Source: Firmicutes bacterium UBA1702
GTDB lineage: Bacteria; Bacillota; Clostridia; Peptostreptococcales; Anaerovoracaceae
NCBI GenBank assembly: GCA_002320005.1
Contig: DCJK01000022.1
Location: 58,027-122,026 of the forward strand
Direction: 5' to 3'
Length of the DNA stretch: 64,000 bases
Shown here: positions 40,998 to 51,065 of the stretch, in pieces
Numbering within the stretch: the first letter of the stretch is position 1
Layout of the letters: every line of letters starts with the position of its first letter
Notes under the pieces: generated by a model
Databases searched by the model: none
Seen by the model: the letters and a program-made list of their open reading frames with translations, nothing else
Told to the model about the DNA's origin: nothing
Made by a program: the position numbers and the translations under genes

Positions 40998-42440
40998 ATG
41001 GGCAATAAAACAAGTAGTTCAGTTAACTCTTTGCTAAAGAAATTTGGAGCGTTTTCTCTTGGCCCTATAATAAGCTCTTTTTTAGGATTTTTAACCGTTC
41101 CTTTAGTGACTTTTTTTATTACACCAGAAGAGTATGGAAAAGCCAGCATGTTTACTGTTGTACAGGGAATGGTATCCATGTTTGTGTACTTAGGGATGGA
41201 TCAAGCCTTCATAAGAGAGTTTAATAATTATAGGAATAATCTTGCGAAGTTACTTTCTAATGCAATTGTTATCCCGATGACTATGGCAGCAGGTTTTACT
41301 ATAATGGCAATAGTTTTTAAAGATACTTTAGGCGTATTTCTTTATGGAACAACCAATGAACCTCTTGCTGTATACGCTTTAGCAGTTTTAATTCCTTTTA
41401 TGGTTTTGGAAAGCTTCTCACTATTAAAGTTCAGAATGGAAGAGAAAGGAATACAATATTCTATATTTACTATACTTTTAAAAGCTTGGATATTAGTGCT
41501 GACAATAATATTGTTCATGGTGTACGAAAAAAGTTTTAGAAGTGTAGTATATGCGATGGCATTAGGAGAAATAATCAATAGTATTATTGTTACTATATTA
41601 GCAATTAAGCCATTAGGGTTAAATTTATGTAAATATGACAAAACGTTAATAAAACGCATGTTGGCTTTTGGAATTCCATTGATTCCAGCAATGATGATGA
41701 GTTGGACTTTATCTTCAATGGACAAAATAATGATTAGAGTAGAATGTGGATATGTTGAACTAGGGCTGTATGCAGCAGCGTTTAAAATAGTGAACATTCT
41801 ATCATTATTTCAAAGTTGTTTTACATTATTTTGGACTCCAGTTGCGTATAGATGGAATGAAGAAAACGTAGAAAAAGATTTTTTTAATATAGTTAACAGA
41901 GTTGTAGCTATTGTAATGTCGATAATGTGTCTTGGATTATTGATTGTCAAAAATGTTGTAGGTGTAGTTTTAGGTGACAATTTTTTAGATGCAATTAATA
42001 TTTTCCCTTTTCTACTATTATATCCAATAATGTATACAATGTCAGAATCAACAGCGGTAGGAATAGGGTTTTCTAGAAAGACTTACTTTAGCATTGTTGT
42101 TTCAGGGGTTAGTTGTGTAGTAAATTTTGTGTTAAATTATCTGTTAATACCTGTTTGGGGTGCAACAGGTGCCGCAATAGCAACAGGTACATCATTTATA
42201 GTTTTCTTTTGGGTTCGGAGTATTATTTCGAATAAAATATGGTGGAAATTTGATATGGGGTTCTATCTTCCCTTAACGGTTATGCTGGTAATCAATTGCT
42301 GCGTGCATACATTTTTTAAAGGTTATATTGTATATGTACTTTCGTGTGTAAGTATTATACTTGTTTTAATATTAAATTATAAAAGCTTAAAAAAATATGC
42401 AACATATATAGGCATACCTATATTTTCAAGAAAGGAGTAA
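40998..42440 (+). CDS. Wzx-type polysaccharide flippase
   Basis: 480-aa protein with 12-14 transmembrane helices of the MATE/oligosaccharide flippase group (FGAFSLGPIISSFLGFLTVPLVTFFITPEEYGKA; LYAAAFKIVNIL). It exports the undecaprenyl-linked repeat unit. Starts directly after the stop of the ATP-grasp gene. AT-rich. Confidence 0.88.
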   Translation: MGNKTSSSVNSLLKKFGAFSLGPIISSFLGFLTVPLVTFFITPEEYGKASMFTVVQGMVSMFVYLGMDQAFIREFNNYRNNLAKLLSNAIVIPMTMAAGFTIMAIVFKDTLGVFLYGTTNEPLAVYALAVLIPFMVLESFSLLKFRMEEKGIQYSIFTILLKAWILVLTIILFMVYEKSFRSVVYAMALGEIINSIIVTILAIKPLGLNLCKYDKTLIKRMLAFGIPLIPAMMMSWTLSSMDKIMIRVECGYVELGLYAAAFKIVNILSLFQSCFTLFWTPVAYRWNEENVEKDFFNIVNRVVAIVMSIMCLGLLIVKNVVGVVLGDNFLDAINIFPFLLLYPIMYTMSESTAVGIGFSRKTYFSIVVSGVSCVVNFVLNYLLIPVWGATGAAIATGTSFIVFFWVRSIISNKIWWKFDMGFYLPLTVMLVINCCVHTFFKGYIVYVLSCVSIILVLILNYKSLKKYATYIGIPIFSRKE

Positions 42441-42471
42441 AGTGTGTTGTATTAATGCACAGTAAGCTACA

Positions 42472-43077
42472 ATGGTAAACAACGTAAACGAGATCTTATC
42501 AGGAATTGAGATGATGGGCGATAATGTTCGTAACGATTTGCAATTTTGTGGAAAAGATGTAATACTATATCCTTTATGCAAAATCGTTCGTGCGTGTAAT
42601 ACTAAAATTGACAATTTTAGCAGAATTTGTGATTTTACATTTATTGACGCTGGGAAGTCATTAATAATTGGAAAGCATTGTATGATTACATGGCATGCTG
42701 TAATAGAGGGCGGTGGAACTACAAAGATTGGTGACAGGTGTTTTATAGGTCCTTCATCAAAGCTACTAACAAGTACGTATGAGTTTGATGGACTTTACGC
42801 TGCGGAATTTATTCCAGAAGAGTGCAGGGCGTTTAGAAGAGGGGATATAACTTTAGCTGATGATGTTTATATTGGTGCAAATTGCGTTATCATGCCTGGC
42901 GTAAGTATTGCAGAAGGTGTAGTTGTGGGTGCAAATAGTGTTGTAACAAAAGATTTGACTGAGCCTTGGTCTATCTATTTAGGAAGTCCTTGCAAAAAGA
43001 TAAGAGATAGAGTTAAACCATCTAGAAAAATAGAAAAAAAACTTTTCACAATGGAAAACTGGGATAATCATCTATAA
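42472..43077 (+). CDS. Hexapeptide-repeat O-acetyltransferase
   Basis: 201-aa LbetaH protein of the maltose/galactoside acetyltransferase group (IGDRCFIGPSSKLLTSTYEFDGL; ITLADDVYIGANCVIMPGVSIAEGVVVGANSVVTKDL). It probably O-acetylates a sugar of the polymer, or replaces the broken WecD. No good ribosome-binding site is seen; Met14/Met15 could be the true start. Confidence 0.78.
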   Translation: MVNNVNEILSGIEMMGDNVRNDLQFCGKDVILYPLCKIVRACNTKIDNFSRICDFTFIDAGKSLIIGKHCMITWHAVIEGGGTTKIGDRCFIGPSSKLLTSTYEFDGLYAAEFIPEECRAFRRGDITLADDVYIGANCVIMPGVSIAEGVVVGANSVVTKDLTEPWSIYLGSPCKKIRDRVKPSRKIEKKLFTMENWDNHL

Positions 43078-43093
43078 TTTATAGGAGGATACT

Positions 43094-44218
43094 ATGCAAT
43101 TCAGAGATTTAAAACAACAGTATCAGGTATTAAAGAAGGAAATAGACGAGGCAATGATAAAGGTTGCTACTGACTGCAACTTCATCATCGGAGAGCAGGT
43201 GGCTCAGCTTGAGAAAGAACTTGCAGAATATGTGGGCGTAAAGCATTGCGTTACATGTGCCAACGGCACTGATGCTTTGTCCATTGCCATGATGGTATGG
43301 GACATAAAAGAAGGTGACGCAGTTTTCGTACCGGACTTTACCTTCTTTTCTTCAGGGGAGATAGTATCACATTGCGGTGCAACACCGGTTTTTGTGGATG
43401 TGGATAAAGACACCTTTAACATAGATTGCAGTTCCCTGGAAGAGGCTATCAAAAAAGTAACCGCGGAAGGGAAACTGACACCAAAGGCGGTTGTGGCAGT
43501 TGACCTCTTTGGTCTGCCTGCTGATTTTATCAAATTAAGGCCTATAGCTGATAAGTATGGGCTGCTCATTCTGGAAGATGGGGCACAAGGCTTCGGCGGA
43601 GAAATAAATGGCAAAAAAGCGTGCAGCTTCGGAGACATTGCAACCACATCGTTTTTCCCGGCAAAGCCTTTGGGATGCTACGGAGACGGAGGCGCACTGT
43701 TTACTGATGATGATGAACTTGCAGCGTTGATGGAGTCAATCAGAGTTCATGGCAAAGGCACCATGAAGTATGATAATGTCAGAATAGGACTCAACTCCAG
43801 GCTGGACACTATTCAGGCAGCGATACTTTCTGTCAAGCTCAAGGCATTTAAAGAATATGAAGTTGAAGCAGTAAATAAAGCTGCCGAAAAATACACTGCG
43901 ATTTTGCAAGATGTGGTTAAAACACCTGTGGTTCCGGAAGGGTTCTATTCCAGTTGGGCACAGTACACCATTCAGCTTTCAGATATGAAAACAAGGGAAA
44001 GGCTCCAGTCAGCATTGAAAGAACAGGGTATTCCATCAATGGTTTATTACCCTAAGCCGATGCATATGCAGAAAGCATTCGGATATGGAGAGGATTATAA
44101 ATTTGAGTGCAGCAACACTGTAAAACTTTGTAATACAGTACTGTCTCTCCCTATGCATCCTTATCTCACCGACGAGGATATTGAAAAGGTGGCTCATTCT
44201 TTAAAAATCTGTCTCTGA
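43094..44218 (+). CDS. UDP-3-keto-GlcNAcA aminotransferase, WbpE/WlbC type
   Basis: 374-aa DegT-family PLP enzyme with Lys191 (SFFPAKPLGCYGDGGAL), FRDLKQQY at the N-terminus and NGTDALSIAMM, the WbpE pattern. It puts the 3-amino group on UDP-GlcNAcA, between the steps of the genes at 34991 and 33666. AGGAGG precedes the ATG. Base composition is back to the genome-like level here. Confidence 0.92.
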   Translation: MQFRDLKQQYQVLKKEIDEAMIKVATDCNFIIGEQVAQLEKELAEYVGVKHCVTCANGTDALSIAMMVWDIKEGDAVFVPDFTFFSSGEIVSHCGATPVFVDVDKDTFNIDCSSLEEAIKKVTAEGKLTPKAVVAVDLFGLPADFIKLRPIADKYGLLILEDGAQGFGGEINGKKACSFGDIATTSFFPAKPLGCYGDGGALFTDDDELAALMESIRVHGKGTMKYDNVRIGLNSRLDTIQAAILSVKLKAFKEYEVEAVNKAAEKYTAILQDVVKTPVVPEGFYSSWAQYTIQLSDMKTRERLQSALKEQGIPSMVYYPKPMHMQKAFGYGEDYKFECSNTVKLCNTVLSLPMHPYLTDEDIEKVAHSLKICL

Positions 44219-44239
44219 TATTGTTACGGTGGTGTTAAG

Positions 44240-45328
44240 ATGAAGATATGCATTGTTGCACGGAATATTCCTGATGATGGCAAGGGCAATTTCGAGTTTG
44301 ATCAGGCGATGGCATTAAAAAAATACGGGCATCAGGTGTGTGTGATTTCTATGGATCTAAGATCCATAAGGAGAAAAAGGAAATTCGGAATAAGCCACTG
44401 CATATTTGACGGCATTGACCTTTACAGATGCAGCTTTCCTATAGGAGCCGTGGGAACGGATCCCATGAATTATGCCGGCTCAAGACTTTTCAGAATGGTG
44501 TATGAAAAAGCCAAGAAAGAAGTGGGTCCTTTTGATATTATCAATACGCATTTTTTAGAGATATCGGCGATGGTCGCTATTGCTCTTAAAAATCATCTGA
44601 ATGAAAAGACTCCTTTGATAGTGACTGAGCACTCCAGTTTAGTAAACAAGAGCAAGGATGAAATAGATAAAAAAACGCAGAAGAACGCGAAGCTGGCATA
44701 TTCGTCCGCAGACTGTGTAATTGCAGTAAGTGAGTCTCTTCAGAAAAAAATATCGGACAACTTTAATGTAAAGTGCCAGGTTGTTTACAATGTATTTGAT
44801 GGAACGCTGTTTTCGAGGACTTATAGAGAAAAGAAAGTTTGTGACGGAGAAATCTTCACTTTTGTAAGTGCCGGAAACCTTACAGAAAACAAGCGGATGG
44901 GCCTTCTCGTAGAAGCATTTGCAACTGCGTTTCCGGAAAAAACATGCATGCTGTATATTTTTGGTGACGGCCCTGAAAGAGAAAATCTACGCAGGCAGAT
45001 TGAAAATTGCGGCATGTGTGACAGCATTGTTTTGTGCGGAAAAAAATCACGTTCAGAACTTGCTGAGTTCTATAAAAAAGCAGATGCCTTCGTCCTTCTC
45101 TCAAAAAATGAAACTTTCGGTGTTGCGTATATTGAAGCTATGGCATGTGGACTTCCTGTGATAGCTTCATATTCAGGAGGACCTGAATCGTTTATTAACG
45201 ATGAAAACGGAATAATAGTTGATGATGATATATGTAAAGCAGCTGCTGCTATGAATTTTATTAAAGACAATATAAGTGCGTATAATTCAGAAAGTATAGC
45301 TGCATATGCAAACAGGATATGCTCTTAA
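44240..45328 (+). CDS. Glycosyltransferase family 4, C-terminally truncated
   Basis: 362-aa GT-B enzyme (ICIVARNIPDDGKGNFEFDQAMALKKYGH; FVSAGNLTENKRMGLLVEAF; NETFGVAYIEAMACGLPVIASYSGGPESF). The frame ends ANRICS-TAA (45326-45328), but the same frame continues for 20 codons (DIIAEKLTSIYTKVAET, to 45391) with a typical GT4 C-terminus, so the stop is probably a recent nonsense mutation removing the last helix. The core is intact and may still work. Confidence 0.83.
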   Translation: MKICIVARNIPDDGKGNFEFDQAMALKKYGHQVCVISMDLRSIRRKRKFGISHCIFDGIDLYRCSFPIGAVGTDPMNYAGSRLFRMVYEKAKKEVGPFDIINTHFLEISAMVAIALKNHLNEKTPLIVTEHSSLVNKSKDEIDKKTQKNAKLAYSSADCVIAVSESLQKKISDNFNVKCQVVYNVFDGTLFSRTYREKKVCDGEIFTFVSAGNLTENKRMGLLVEAFATAFPEKTCMLYIFGDGPERENLRRQIENCGMCDSIVLCGKKSRSELAEFYKKADAFVLLSKNETFGVAYIEAMACGLPVIASYSGGPESFINDENGIIVDDDICKAAAAMNFIKDNISAYNSESIAAYANRICS

Positions 45329-45404
45329 GATATTATAGCTGAAAAGCTTACATCCATATACACGAAAGTAGCAGAAACATAAAAAATCATTTTTCATATT
45401 GCAT

Positions 45405-45436
45405 AAAAAACCTCATGTTGATATATGAGGTTTTTT
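45405..45436 (+). terminator. Terminator of the polysaccharide locus
   Basis: AAAAAACCTCAT/ATGAGGTTTTTT with an 8-nt loop. Confidence 0.9.
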
Positions 45437-45535
45437 AGTGCTCGCAAATTTTATTCGAAGAATGTGAAGATTGTGTGTTGAAGCAAGATATAGATTATGA
45501 GATAATATATGAAATAAGAAAAATGGAGGAAAGCT

Positions 45536-46942
45536 ATGAAAAGATCCTTTATTGAAAGAGTAAAACAGGTGATGTCAATTGTGATATGCGTTGCTTTAGT
45601 TGCAGCTATGGCACCTGCAGAAATTGCAATGGCAGGAACAGGGTCCTACGAGGGAACTCAGCAAAATGACTTTGCAGGCTATACTCCTGTTTCCACTAAG
45701 GAGTAACTGAACAATATCAGGTACGATCTCAGTGGAAAGTATTATCTTACCCGGGATATTGTCTTTTCAGAAGAAGATTTTTTACCGGAAGGACTGTTTT
45801 ATAATGCAGGTAAAGGATGGATTCCTATTGGGGATTCGGATTCTGCTTTTTCAGGAGTAATTGACGGAAATGGTCATACAATAAGCGGCCTTGAGATAAT
45901 AGAGAGCCCTGCAAAAGGCAGTTGTTCCGGATTCATAGGCATTAACAGTGGTGAGATTATAAATCTATGCATAGATAATTATTCAACAGCTGCAACATCT
46001 TCTCAGGAAGCGGTAGGAACTATTGTCGGCAGAAATTCCAAAAGCGGAACAATTAAGGGATGTATCAACAAAAGCTCAGTTACAGGCAGACTGAATGATT
46101 CTACCATAAGCTATACAGGTGGAGTTGTTGGGTGGAATGCAGGAAATATAATAAATTGTTCCAATACGGGATATGTAACAGGAGGCACAAAGTTTTCACA
46201 AGGTGGCTGTGTAGGCGGAATAGCAGGTTATAATGAGGGACTTATAAAGGAATGCTATAATGACGGAGATGTTCAGAATGGAGGCATCGGAGGCAGCAGT
46301 GCCACAACAGGAGGAATAGCAGGTAAAGATGACGGAGGAGCAATATGCGACTGCTATAATATTGCAACTATAATCGGAGCGGGAAGCGGAAGCAACAGAT
46401 ATGAGACGAATCTGACTATATTAACAGAAGCAGGAGTTACTGACGAGGATATGCTTATATGTTCCGGCACCGGCTTTGCAGATAGCTTGTCAGCTTCCGC
46501 TGTTGGAAAGCCTATAATGTTGGTGGGCGACTCTTTGACTCCCGCACAGAAAACTTTTTTAGGAAAAACAAAAAAGAGGACTAATTATATAATAGGAGGA
46601 ACCGGTGCAGTATGTCAACAGGTCGAAAACCAACTGAATGACTATGGCCTTGTAGACAGAGTGTCTGGAAGCAACAGATACACCACGTCTACAGAAGTTG
46701 CATCTAAATTCTTCCCTTCTGATGAGTGCCCAGGAATGGTGCTGGCATACGGACTTAACTTCCCTGACGGGCTTGCAGGAGGACCGCTGGCAATGATGGC
46801 TAATGCTCCTCTTGTCCTCGTATCATCCGGAGATACGGCAGCTGCAGCTGAATATGCAGAAAAAACAAATATTACAGAAGCAGTTGTTCTGGGAGGCCCG
46901 GGGCTGATATCCGACAAAGCAGTAAAGATAATAATTGAATAA
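45536..46942 (+). pseudogene. Surface protein with GLUG-like repeats and CWB2 domains, interrupted by one stop
   Basis: ATG 45536 after GGAGG starts a signal-peptide-bearing frame (basic start, hydrophobic VMSIVICVALVAAMAPAEIAMA). It is cut by TAA at 45704-45706 and then continues in the same frame to 46942. The second part has GLUG-like repeats (GGVVGWNAG, GGIAGYNEG, GGIAGKDDG) and two CWB2 cell-wall-binding repeats (SGSNRYETN and SGSNRYTTST starts; GTGFADSLSASAVG; GLNFPDGLAGGPLA). Intact length would be 468 aa. A single G-to-T change of a Glu codon explains the stop. CWB2 proteins usually carry three repeats; only two are seen. Confidence 0.85.
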
Positions 46943-46947
46943 TTAAA

Positions 46948-46987
46948 ATAAACCTGCTGCATAAGATAATAAATGCAGCAGGTTTTT
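46948..46987 (+). terminator. Terminator after the CWB2 gene
   Basis: AAACCTGCTGCAT/ATGCAGCAGGTTT stem then TT. Confidence 0.88.
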
Positions 46988-47014
46988 ACATAGCGCAAAG
47001 AACTGCAAGAACCG

Positions 47015-47043
47015 TTGATTTTTTAGGTGAAAAATAGTATACT
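47015..47043 (+). promoter_or_regulatory. Promoter of the teichoic-acid-like cluster
   Basis: TTGATT (47015-47020), 17-bp spacer, TATACT (47038-47043), 36 bp before the flippase ATG. Confidence 0.65.
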
Positions 47044-47079
47044 ATAATATCGTGTAATTTGTTTTTTGAGGATTTGTAA

Positions 47080-48609
47080 ATGCGTCTTGAAAACTCCGCG
47101 CGAAATATAAAAACCGCCTGGATATGGCAGTTTGTGCACATTATGTGCCAGTTTGCGGCCAGAACGGTAATTATAAAAGTGCTTACAATAGAATATGTGG
47201 GACTCAGCGGCCTTTTTAGCAATGTGCTTACCATGCTGTCCCTGGCGGAACTGGGCATAGGCGAAGCCATTGTATTCAGCCTTTACGGCCCAATTGCAAG
47301 AAATGAGCACCAGGTGATTTCTCCTATTATGAGATTCTACCAGAGGGTGTATATTACTGTGGGAATTTTTATTGCGGTGGCAGGATACCTTCTTACACCA
47401 TACATAGGCTTTTTTATAAAAGACATGCCCGACATACCGGATATTGATCTTATTTATCTTCTATTTGTGGGAAATTCGGCAATATCGTACTTCTTCTCAT
47501 ACAAAGCAACATTTGTAACAGCAAATCAGAATAATTACCTTGTCGTGTTAAATAACGGGATAAATGAAATAGTAATGACAGCAGTTCAGATTATTGCACT
47601 GTTTGCCACGCGGGACTATATTCTGTACCTTGTAATAGGTATTGCTTTTGTCCTTTTTCGAAACATAACAATCACTCACATTGCTGATCGCAAGTATCCC
47701 TATTTAAGAGAAAAGACAAAAAACAAAATTCCGAATGATATTTTTGAGTCAATCAAAAAAAATACAGGAGCCATGGTCTTGCACAAGGTAGGCAGCATCG
47801 TTGTATTTGCTACTGACAATCTCATTATCTCAAAGTTTGTCGGGATTGTAAGTGTTGGACTTTATACCAACTACTGTGTAATAACAAATGCAGTAACGGT
47901 ATTTATCAATAAGTTCTTTGCAGGGCTTTCAGCGAGTGTTGGAAATTTGGCCGTAGAAGAAGATTTGGAAAAGCAGGAAAAAGTTTTTAACAGCATGGTT
48001 TTCCTCAACTTCTGGCTGTATGTTTTCGCTTGCGGATGTCTGCTCAATCTCCTGAACCCATTTGTGAAGGTAATATGGCTGGGAGAAGACTATCTGCTGG
48101 ACATGTCTGTGGTGATATGTATAATAGTAAAGCTGTATGTCACGGGAATGCGCAGTTCGGTGCAGACATTTAAAAACGCAAAAGGTCTGTACTGGCAGAA
48201 TAAATTTATGCCATTAGGTGAATCTCTTATAAACATAGCTGCTTCTGTGGCTCTTGTGAAATCTTTTGGTGTTGCAGGGGTGCTCTTGGGTACTATTATC
48301 AGTTCTGTCTTTACCTGTGTCTGGATAGAGCCAAGAGTGCTGTACAAATACGGATTTAAAAAATCACCTAAAGAATATTATATAAGATATGTAAAATATC
48401 TGGTGGTATTTGGTGTAATAATGTCAGTCACTTGGGGTGCCAACTCTATTATAAAAAGTGACAACATAATAACATTTATGGTAAAATGTGTTATAAGCGG
48501 CATACTGCCTAGCCTCATTATGATTATCCTGTTCCACAAAACAGATGAGTTTGCGTATGTAAAGAAGGCAGTGTTCAAAAGTCTTAAAATAAGCGGAAAA
48601 GGCAGATAA
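47080..48609 (+). CDS. Wzx-like sugar/polymer flippase
   Basis: 509-aa protein with about 12-14 transmembrane helices (RTVIIKVLTIEYVGLSGLFSNVLTMLSLAELGIGEAIVFSLYGPIA), of the oligosaccharide translocase group common in Firmicute polymer clusters. It should flip the lipid-linked product of this cluster. GAGGA precedes the ATG. First gene of an eight-gene unit with short gaps or overlaps. Confidence 0.87.
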   Translation: MRLENSARNIKTAWIWQFVHIMCQFAARTVIIKVLTIEYVGLSGLFSNVLTMLSLAELGIGEAIVFSLYGPIARNEHQVISPIMRFYQRVYITVGIFIAVAGYLLTPYIGFFIKDMPDIPDIDLIYLLFVGNSAISYFFSYKATFVTANQNNYLVVLNNGINEIVMTAVQIIALFATRDYILYLVIGIAFVLFRNITITHIADRKYPYLREKTKNKIPNDIFESIKKNTGAMVLHKVGSIVVFATDNLIISKFVGIVSVGLYTNYCVITNAVTVFINKFFAGLSASVGNLAVEEDLEKQEKVFNSMVFLNFWLYVFACGCLLNLLNPFVKVIWLGEDYLLDMSVVICIIVKLYVTGMRSSVQTFKNAKGLYWQNKFMPLGESLINIAASVALVKSFGVAGVLLGTIISSVFTCVWIEPRVLYKYGFKKSPKEYYIRYVKYLVVFGVIMSVTWGANSIIKSDNIITFMVKCVISGILPSLIMIILFHKTDEFAYVKKAVFKSLKISGKGR

Positions 48610-49752
48610 ATGAAGAGAAAAATTCTAAAGGCGATTTCTCAGATCGCCTTCTTTGTCTATAACAGAGTAGCATCATTGTTTTTAAAGACAGATAAATATA
48701 AAGTCGTATTTGCTTCAGAGGCGAGAGATGCATTGAAGGGAAATCTGAAAGCCGTTTGTGAAGCCTTGCCTGCAGAATATAAACCGGCGGTACACCTTAA
48801 AGAAGATCGCCGTGACTGTAACTCTTTTTTTGAGACTATGCGCCTGTGGAAAGATCTTACAACAGCGGGATATATTTTCCTGGATGATTTTTATGGAATT
48901 GTTTCTGCCATGAGAGTAAGAAAGGAACAACAGATAGTTCAGCTGTGGCACGGAAGCGGGGCTTTTAAAAAGTTCGGATTTAGCCGTATAGGTACAGGCG
49001 ATAATATTAAAAAGGTTCACAGAGGATACCGTAAATATACTAAAGTGGCAGTTACTGCAGAAGAAATCAGACAATGCTTTGCTGAGGCATTTGATGTCGG
49101 AATTGATAAAGTCAAGGCTGTAGGGAGCCCGCGCACTGATGTTTTTTTTGATGAAGAAAGCAGAGAGGATGCGGTTAAAAGGGTGAGAAGAGCTTTACCA
49201 CAGTTGCAGGGGAAAAAAATAGTACTGGTAGCCCCTACATATAGGGGAAGAAAAGTTGAAGACGCAACTTACGCATTCGAAAAACTGGATTTGCAGGGTC
49301 TGGCGCATGAACTGGGTGAGGATTATGCGCTTGTCACAAGATGGCATCCGGCACTGTACAGCAACATAAAGAGAGGTATCTGCTCTTTATGGACAGAAGG
49401 AATAACAGATGCCTCAGAGTATGAAGAGATAAACGACCTCATCATTGCGGCAGATGTTCTTATCACAGATTATTCGTCTGTAATTTTCGACTGGTATCTG
49501 TTGAGTAAACCGGTTATATACTTTGTATATGATCTTGCGGAATACGAAAAAGGAAGAGGACTTTACTATGACTTTTACGAATATGTATACGGCGCGGTTG
49601 TAGAAAGCAGCAGCCAGCTTCCGGAGGCCATCAGGAAGGGAGACATGTGTGAAGATGCACGAGATTCTTTCGGACGTAAATTCATGAGTGCATGCGACGG
49701 AAAATCAACAAAAAGAGTTATTGAGTGGGTATTCGGCAGAGAGGAGAAATGA
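48610..49752 (+). CDS. CDP-glycerol/CDP-ribitol phosphotransferase family protein (TagB/F type) 1
   Basis: 380-aa enzyme with the Glyphos_transf core: IVQLWHGSGAFKKFGFSR (catalytic His), LVAPTYRGRKVEDATY, LITDYSSVIFDWYLL. It transfers polyol-phosphate units from CDP-polyol to a lipid-linked primer or chain at the inner face of the membrane. With TarI/TarJ downstream the donor is probably CDP-ribitol. Starts directly at the previous stop. Confidence 0.87.
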   Translation: MKRKILKAISQIAFFVYNRVASLFLKTDKYKVVFASEARDALKGNLKAVCEALPAEYKPAVHLKEDRRDCNSFFETMRLWKDLTTAGYIFLDDFYGIVSAMRVRKEQQIVQLWHGSGAFKKFGFSRIGTGDNIKKVHRGYRKYTKVAVTAEEIRQCFAEAFDVGIDKVKAVGSPRTDVFFDEESREDAVKRVRRALPQLQGKKIVLVAPTYRGRKVEDATYAFEKLDLQGLAHELGEDYALVTRWHPALYSNIKRGICSLWTEGITDASEYEEINDLIIAADVLITDYSSVIFDWYLLSKPVIYFVYDLAEYEKGRGLYYDFYEYVYGAVVESSSQLPEAIRKGDMCEDARDSFGRKFMSACDGKSTKRVIEWVFGREEK

Positions 49753-51065
49753 TGGATTTAAAGTTGCGGAACGGCATTGAGGAAAAAGTATATAATTTTT
49801 TAAGTGGAATTATTATGCCTGCTATGTCAGTATTGTTTCTGTGCACAAATACGGTTCTTAACAAATGGATGGGGGAGCGCGCAGAGACTATACAGAACCT
49901 AATTGCGATAATTGTTGTTTTAGCTTTTGCGGTAATCATCCTTTCAAAGCCAAAGGAGAGAATACCGCAGTGGCTTCGAATGAATTACCTGGTTGTTGCA
50001 TATTTGGTTGTACGCATTATTTCTTTGTGGAAAAGCGGGTTTGACTACAGCGTTGGCAGAACAGTTTTTTTCGAGATCTTTTACCTTGTGGGAATATGCT
50101 TTTTCTCAAATGTGGATAAAAACAAAAAAATTTTTTATGTCAAGTTTTTCGTATGGTTTGAGTTTCTCATGACTTTTGCCAGCCTGGCGGTATACTATAT
50201 ATGTACATATGTCACCACAGGAATATCGGACATGCTTATAAAGCTTACATATTTTGAAAAATCAGGAAATGCGCTGGCTTTCAGCAACCCCAACACGGCA
50301 GGCATATTTGCGGGATTCGGCATAGTACTGGCCATTGTGATTTATGGGAAAAAAATCTTTTCAAAAAAATTCACAGTATTATATGGGATGTATAATGCTG
50401 TGGCAATGATTCTTTTCGGATGTCGCAGTGCGGATATGGGTGTACTGGCGGTAATATTCACAATTATTTTCTTTATGATATTTAGGAAGGTAGACAAAAG
50501 AAAATTCACCGTGGCTGTGTTGCTGATGGCAACAGCGACTTTGATTCCAATATACGGGCTTGTACACTATGGAGAGTCATCTTCGGCTTTATCATATACG
50601 CCTATCGAGATAAAGGTTGACAGCCTGAGTACAGGAAGATATATCATCTGGAAGGAGTGTGTTATTACCCAGAAGGATCACGAGATTTTCGGTCATGGCA
50701 ATCTTAATCTTGAACAGCAGGCGCGTAAGGAATTTATTTCCGGTATTGATCAGAATTACTACTGGAGATACACAAGGGCAGCTGATCTGGGTCCTCACAA
50801 TGGATACATCGCAATGGTATCGGGAACCGGATGGGCTGGGCTTACACTTTTCATAGCCATTCTTTTCCAACGTATTATGAGAACAAAGAATTTAAGGAAA
50901 GATAGAAGATATCTGATTCTTATTTTCACTTTCATAATAAACTGCTTTGAAAGCCTGTTCATACTTAATCGATTTTTCACATGTTTCTACATGTTGCTGA
51001 TTCTGAATGAAAGCAGTGAAAACGATGATAAGGAACAGCAGTTACTTACACGGGAGGTAAACTGA
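49752..51065 (+). CDS. Wzy-like O-antigen ligase/polymerase family protein
   Basis: 437-aa protein with about ten hydrophobic helices and a loop carrying RAADLGPHNGYIAMVSGTGWAG, the Wzy_C region. It may polymerise or ligate the polymer. ATG 49752 lies 5 nt after GGAG; ATG 49749, overlapping the previous stop, is the alternative. The presence of a Wzy-like protein in a teichoic-acid-type cluster is unusual. Confidence 0.78.
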   Translation: MDLKLRNGIEEKVYNFLSGIIMPAMSVLFLCTNTVLNKWMGERAETIQNLIAIIVVLAFAVIILSKPKERIPQWLRMNYLVVAYLVVRIISLWKSGFDYSVGRTVFFEIFYLVGICFFSNVDKNKKIFYVKFFVWFEFLMTFASLAVYYICTYVTTGISDMLIKLTYFEKSGNALAFSNPNTAGIFAGFGIVLAIVIYGKKIFSKKFTVLYGMYNAVAMILFGCRSADMGVLAVIFTIIFFMIFRKVDKRKFTVAVLLMATATLIPIYGLVHYGESSSALSYTPIEIKVDSLSTGRYIIWKECVITQKDHEIFGHGNLNLEQQARKEFISGIDQNYYWRYTRAADLGPHNGYIAMVSGTGWAGLTLFIAILFQRIMRTKNLRKDRRYLILIFTFIINCFESLFILNRFFTCFYMLLILNESSENDDKEQQLLTREVN

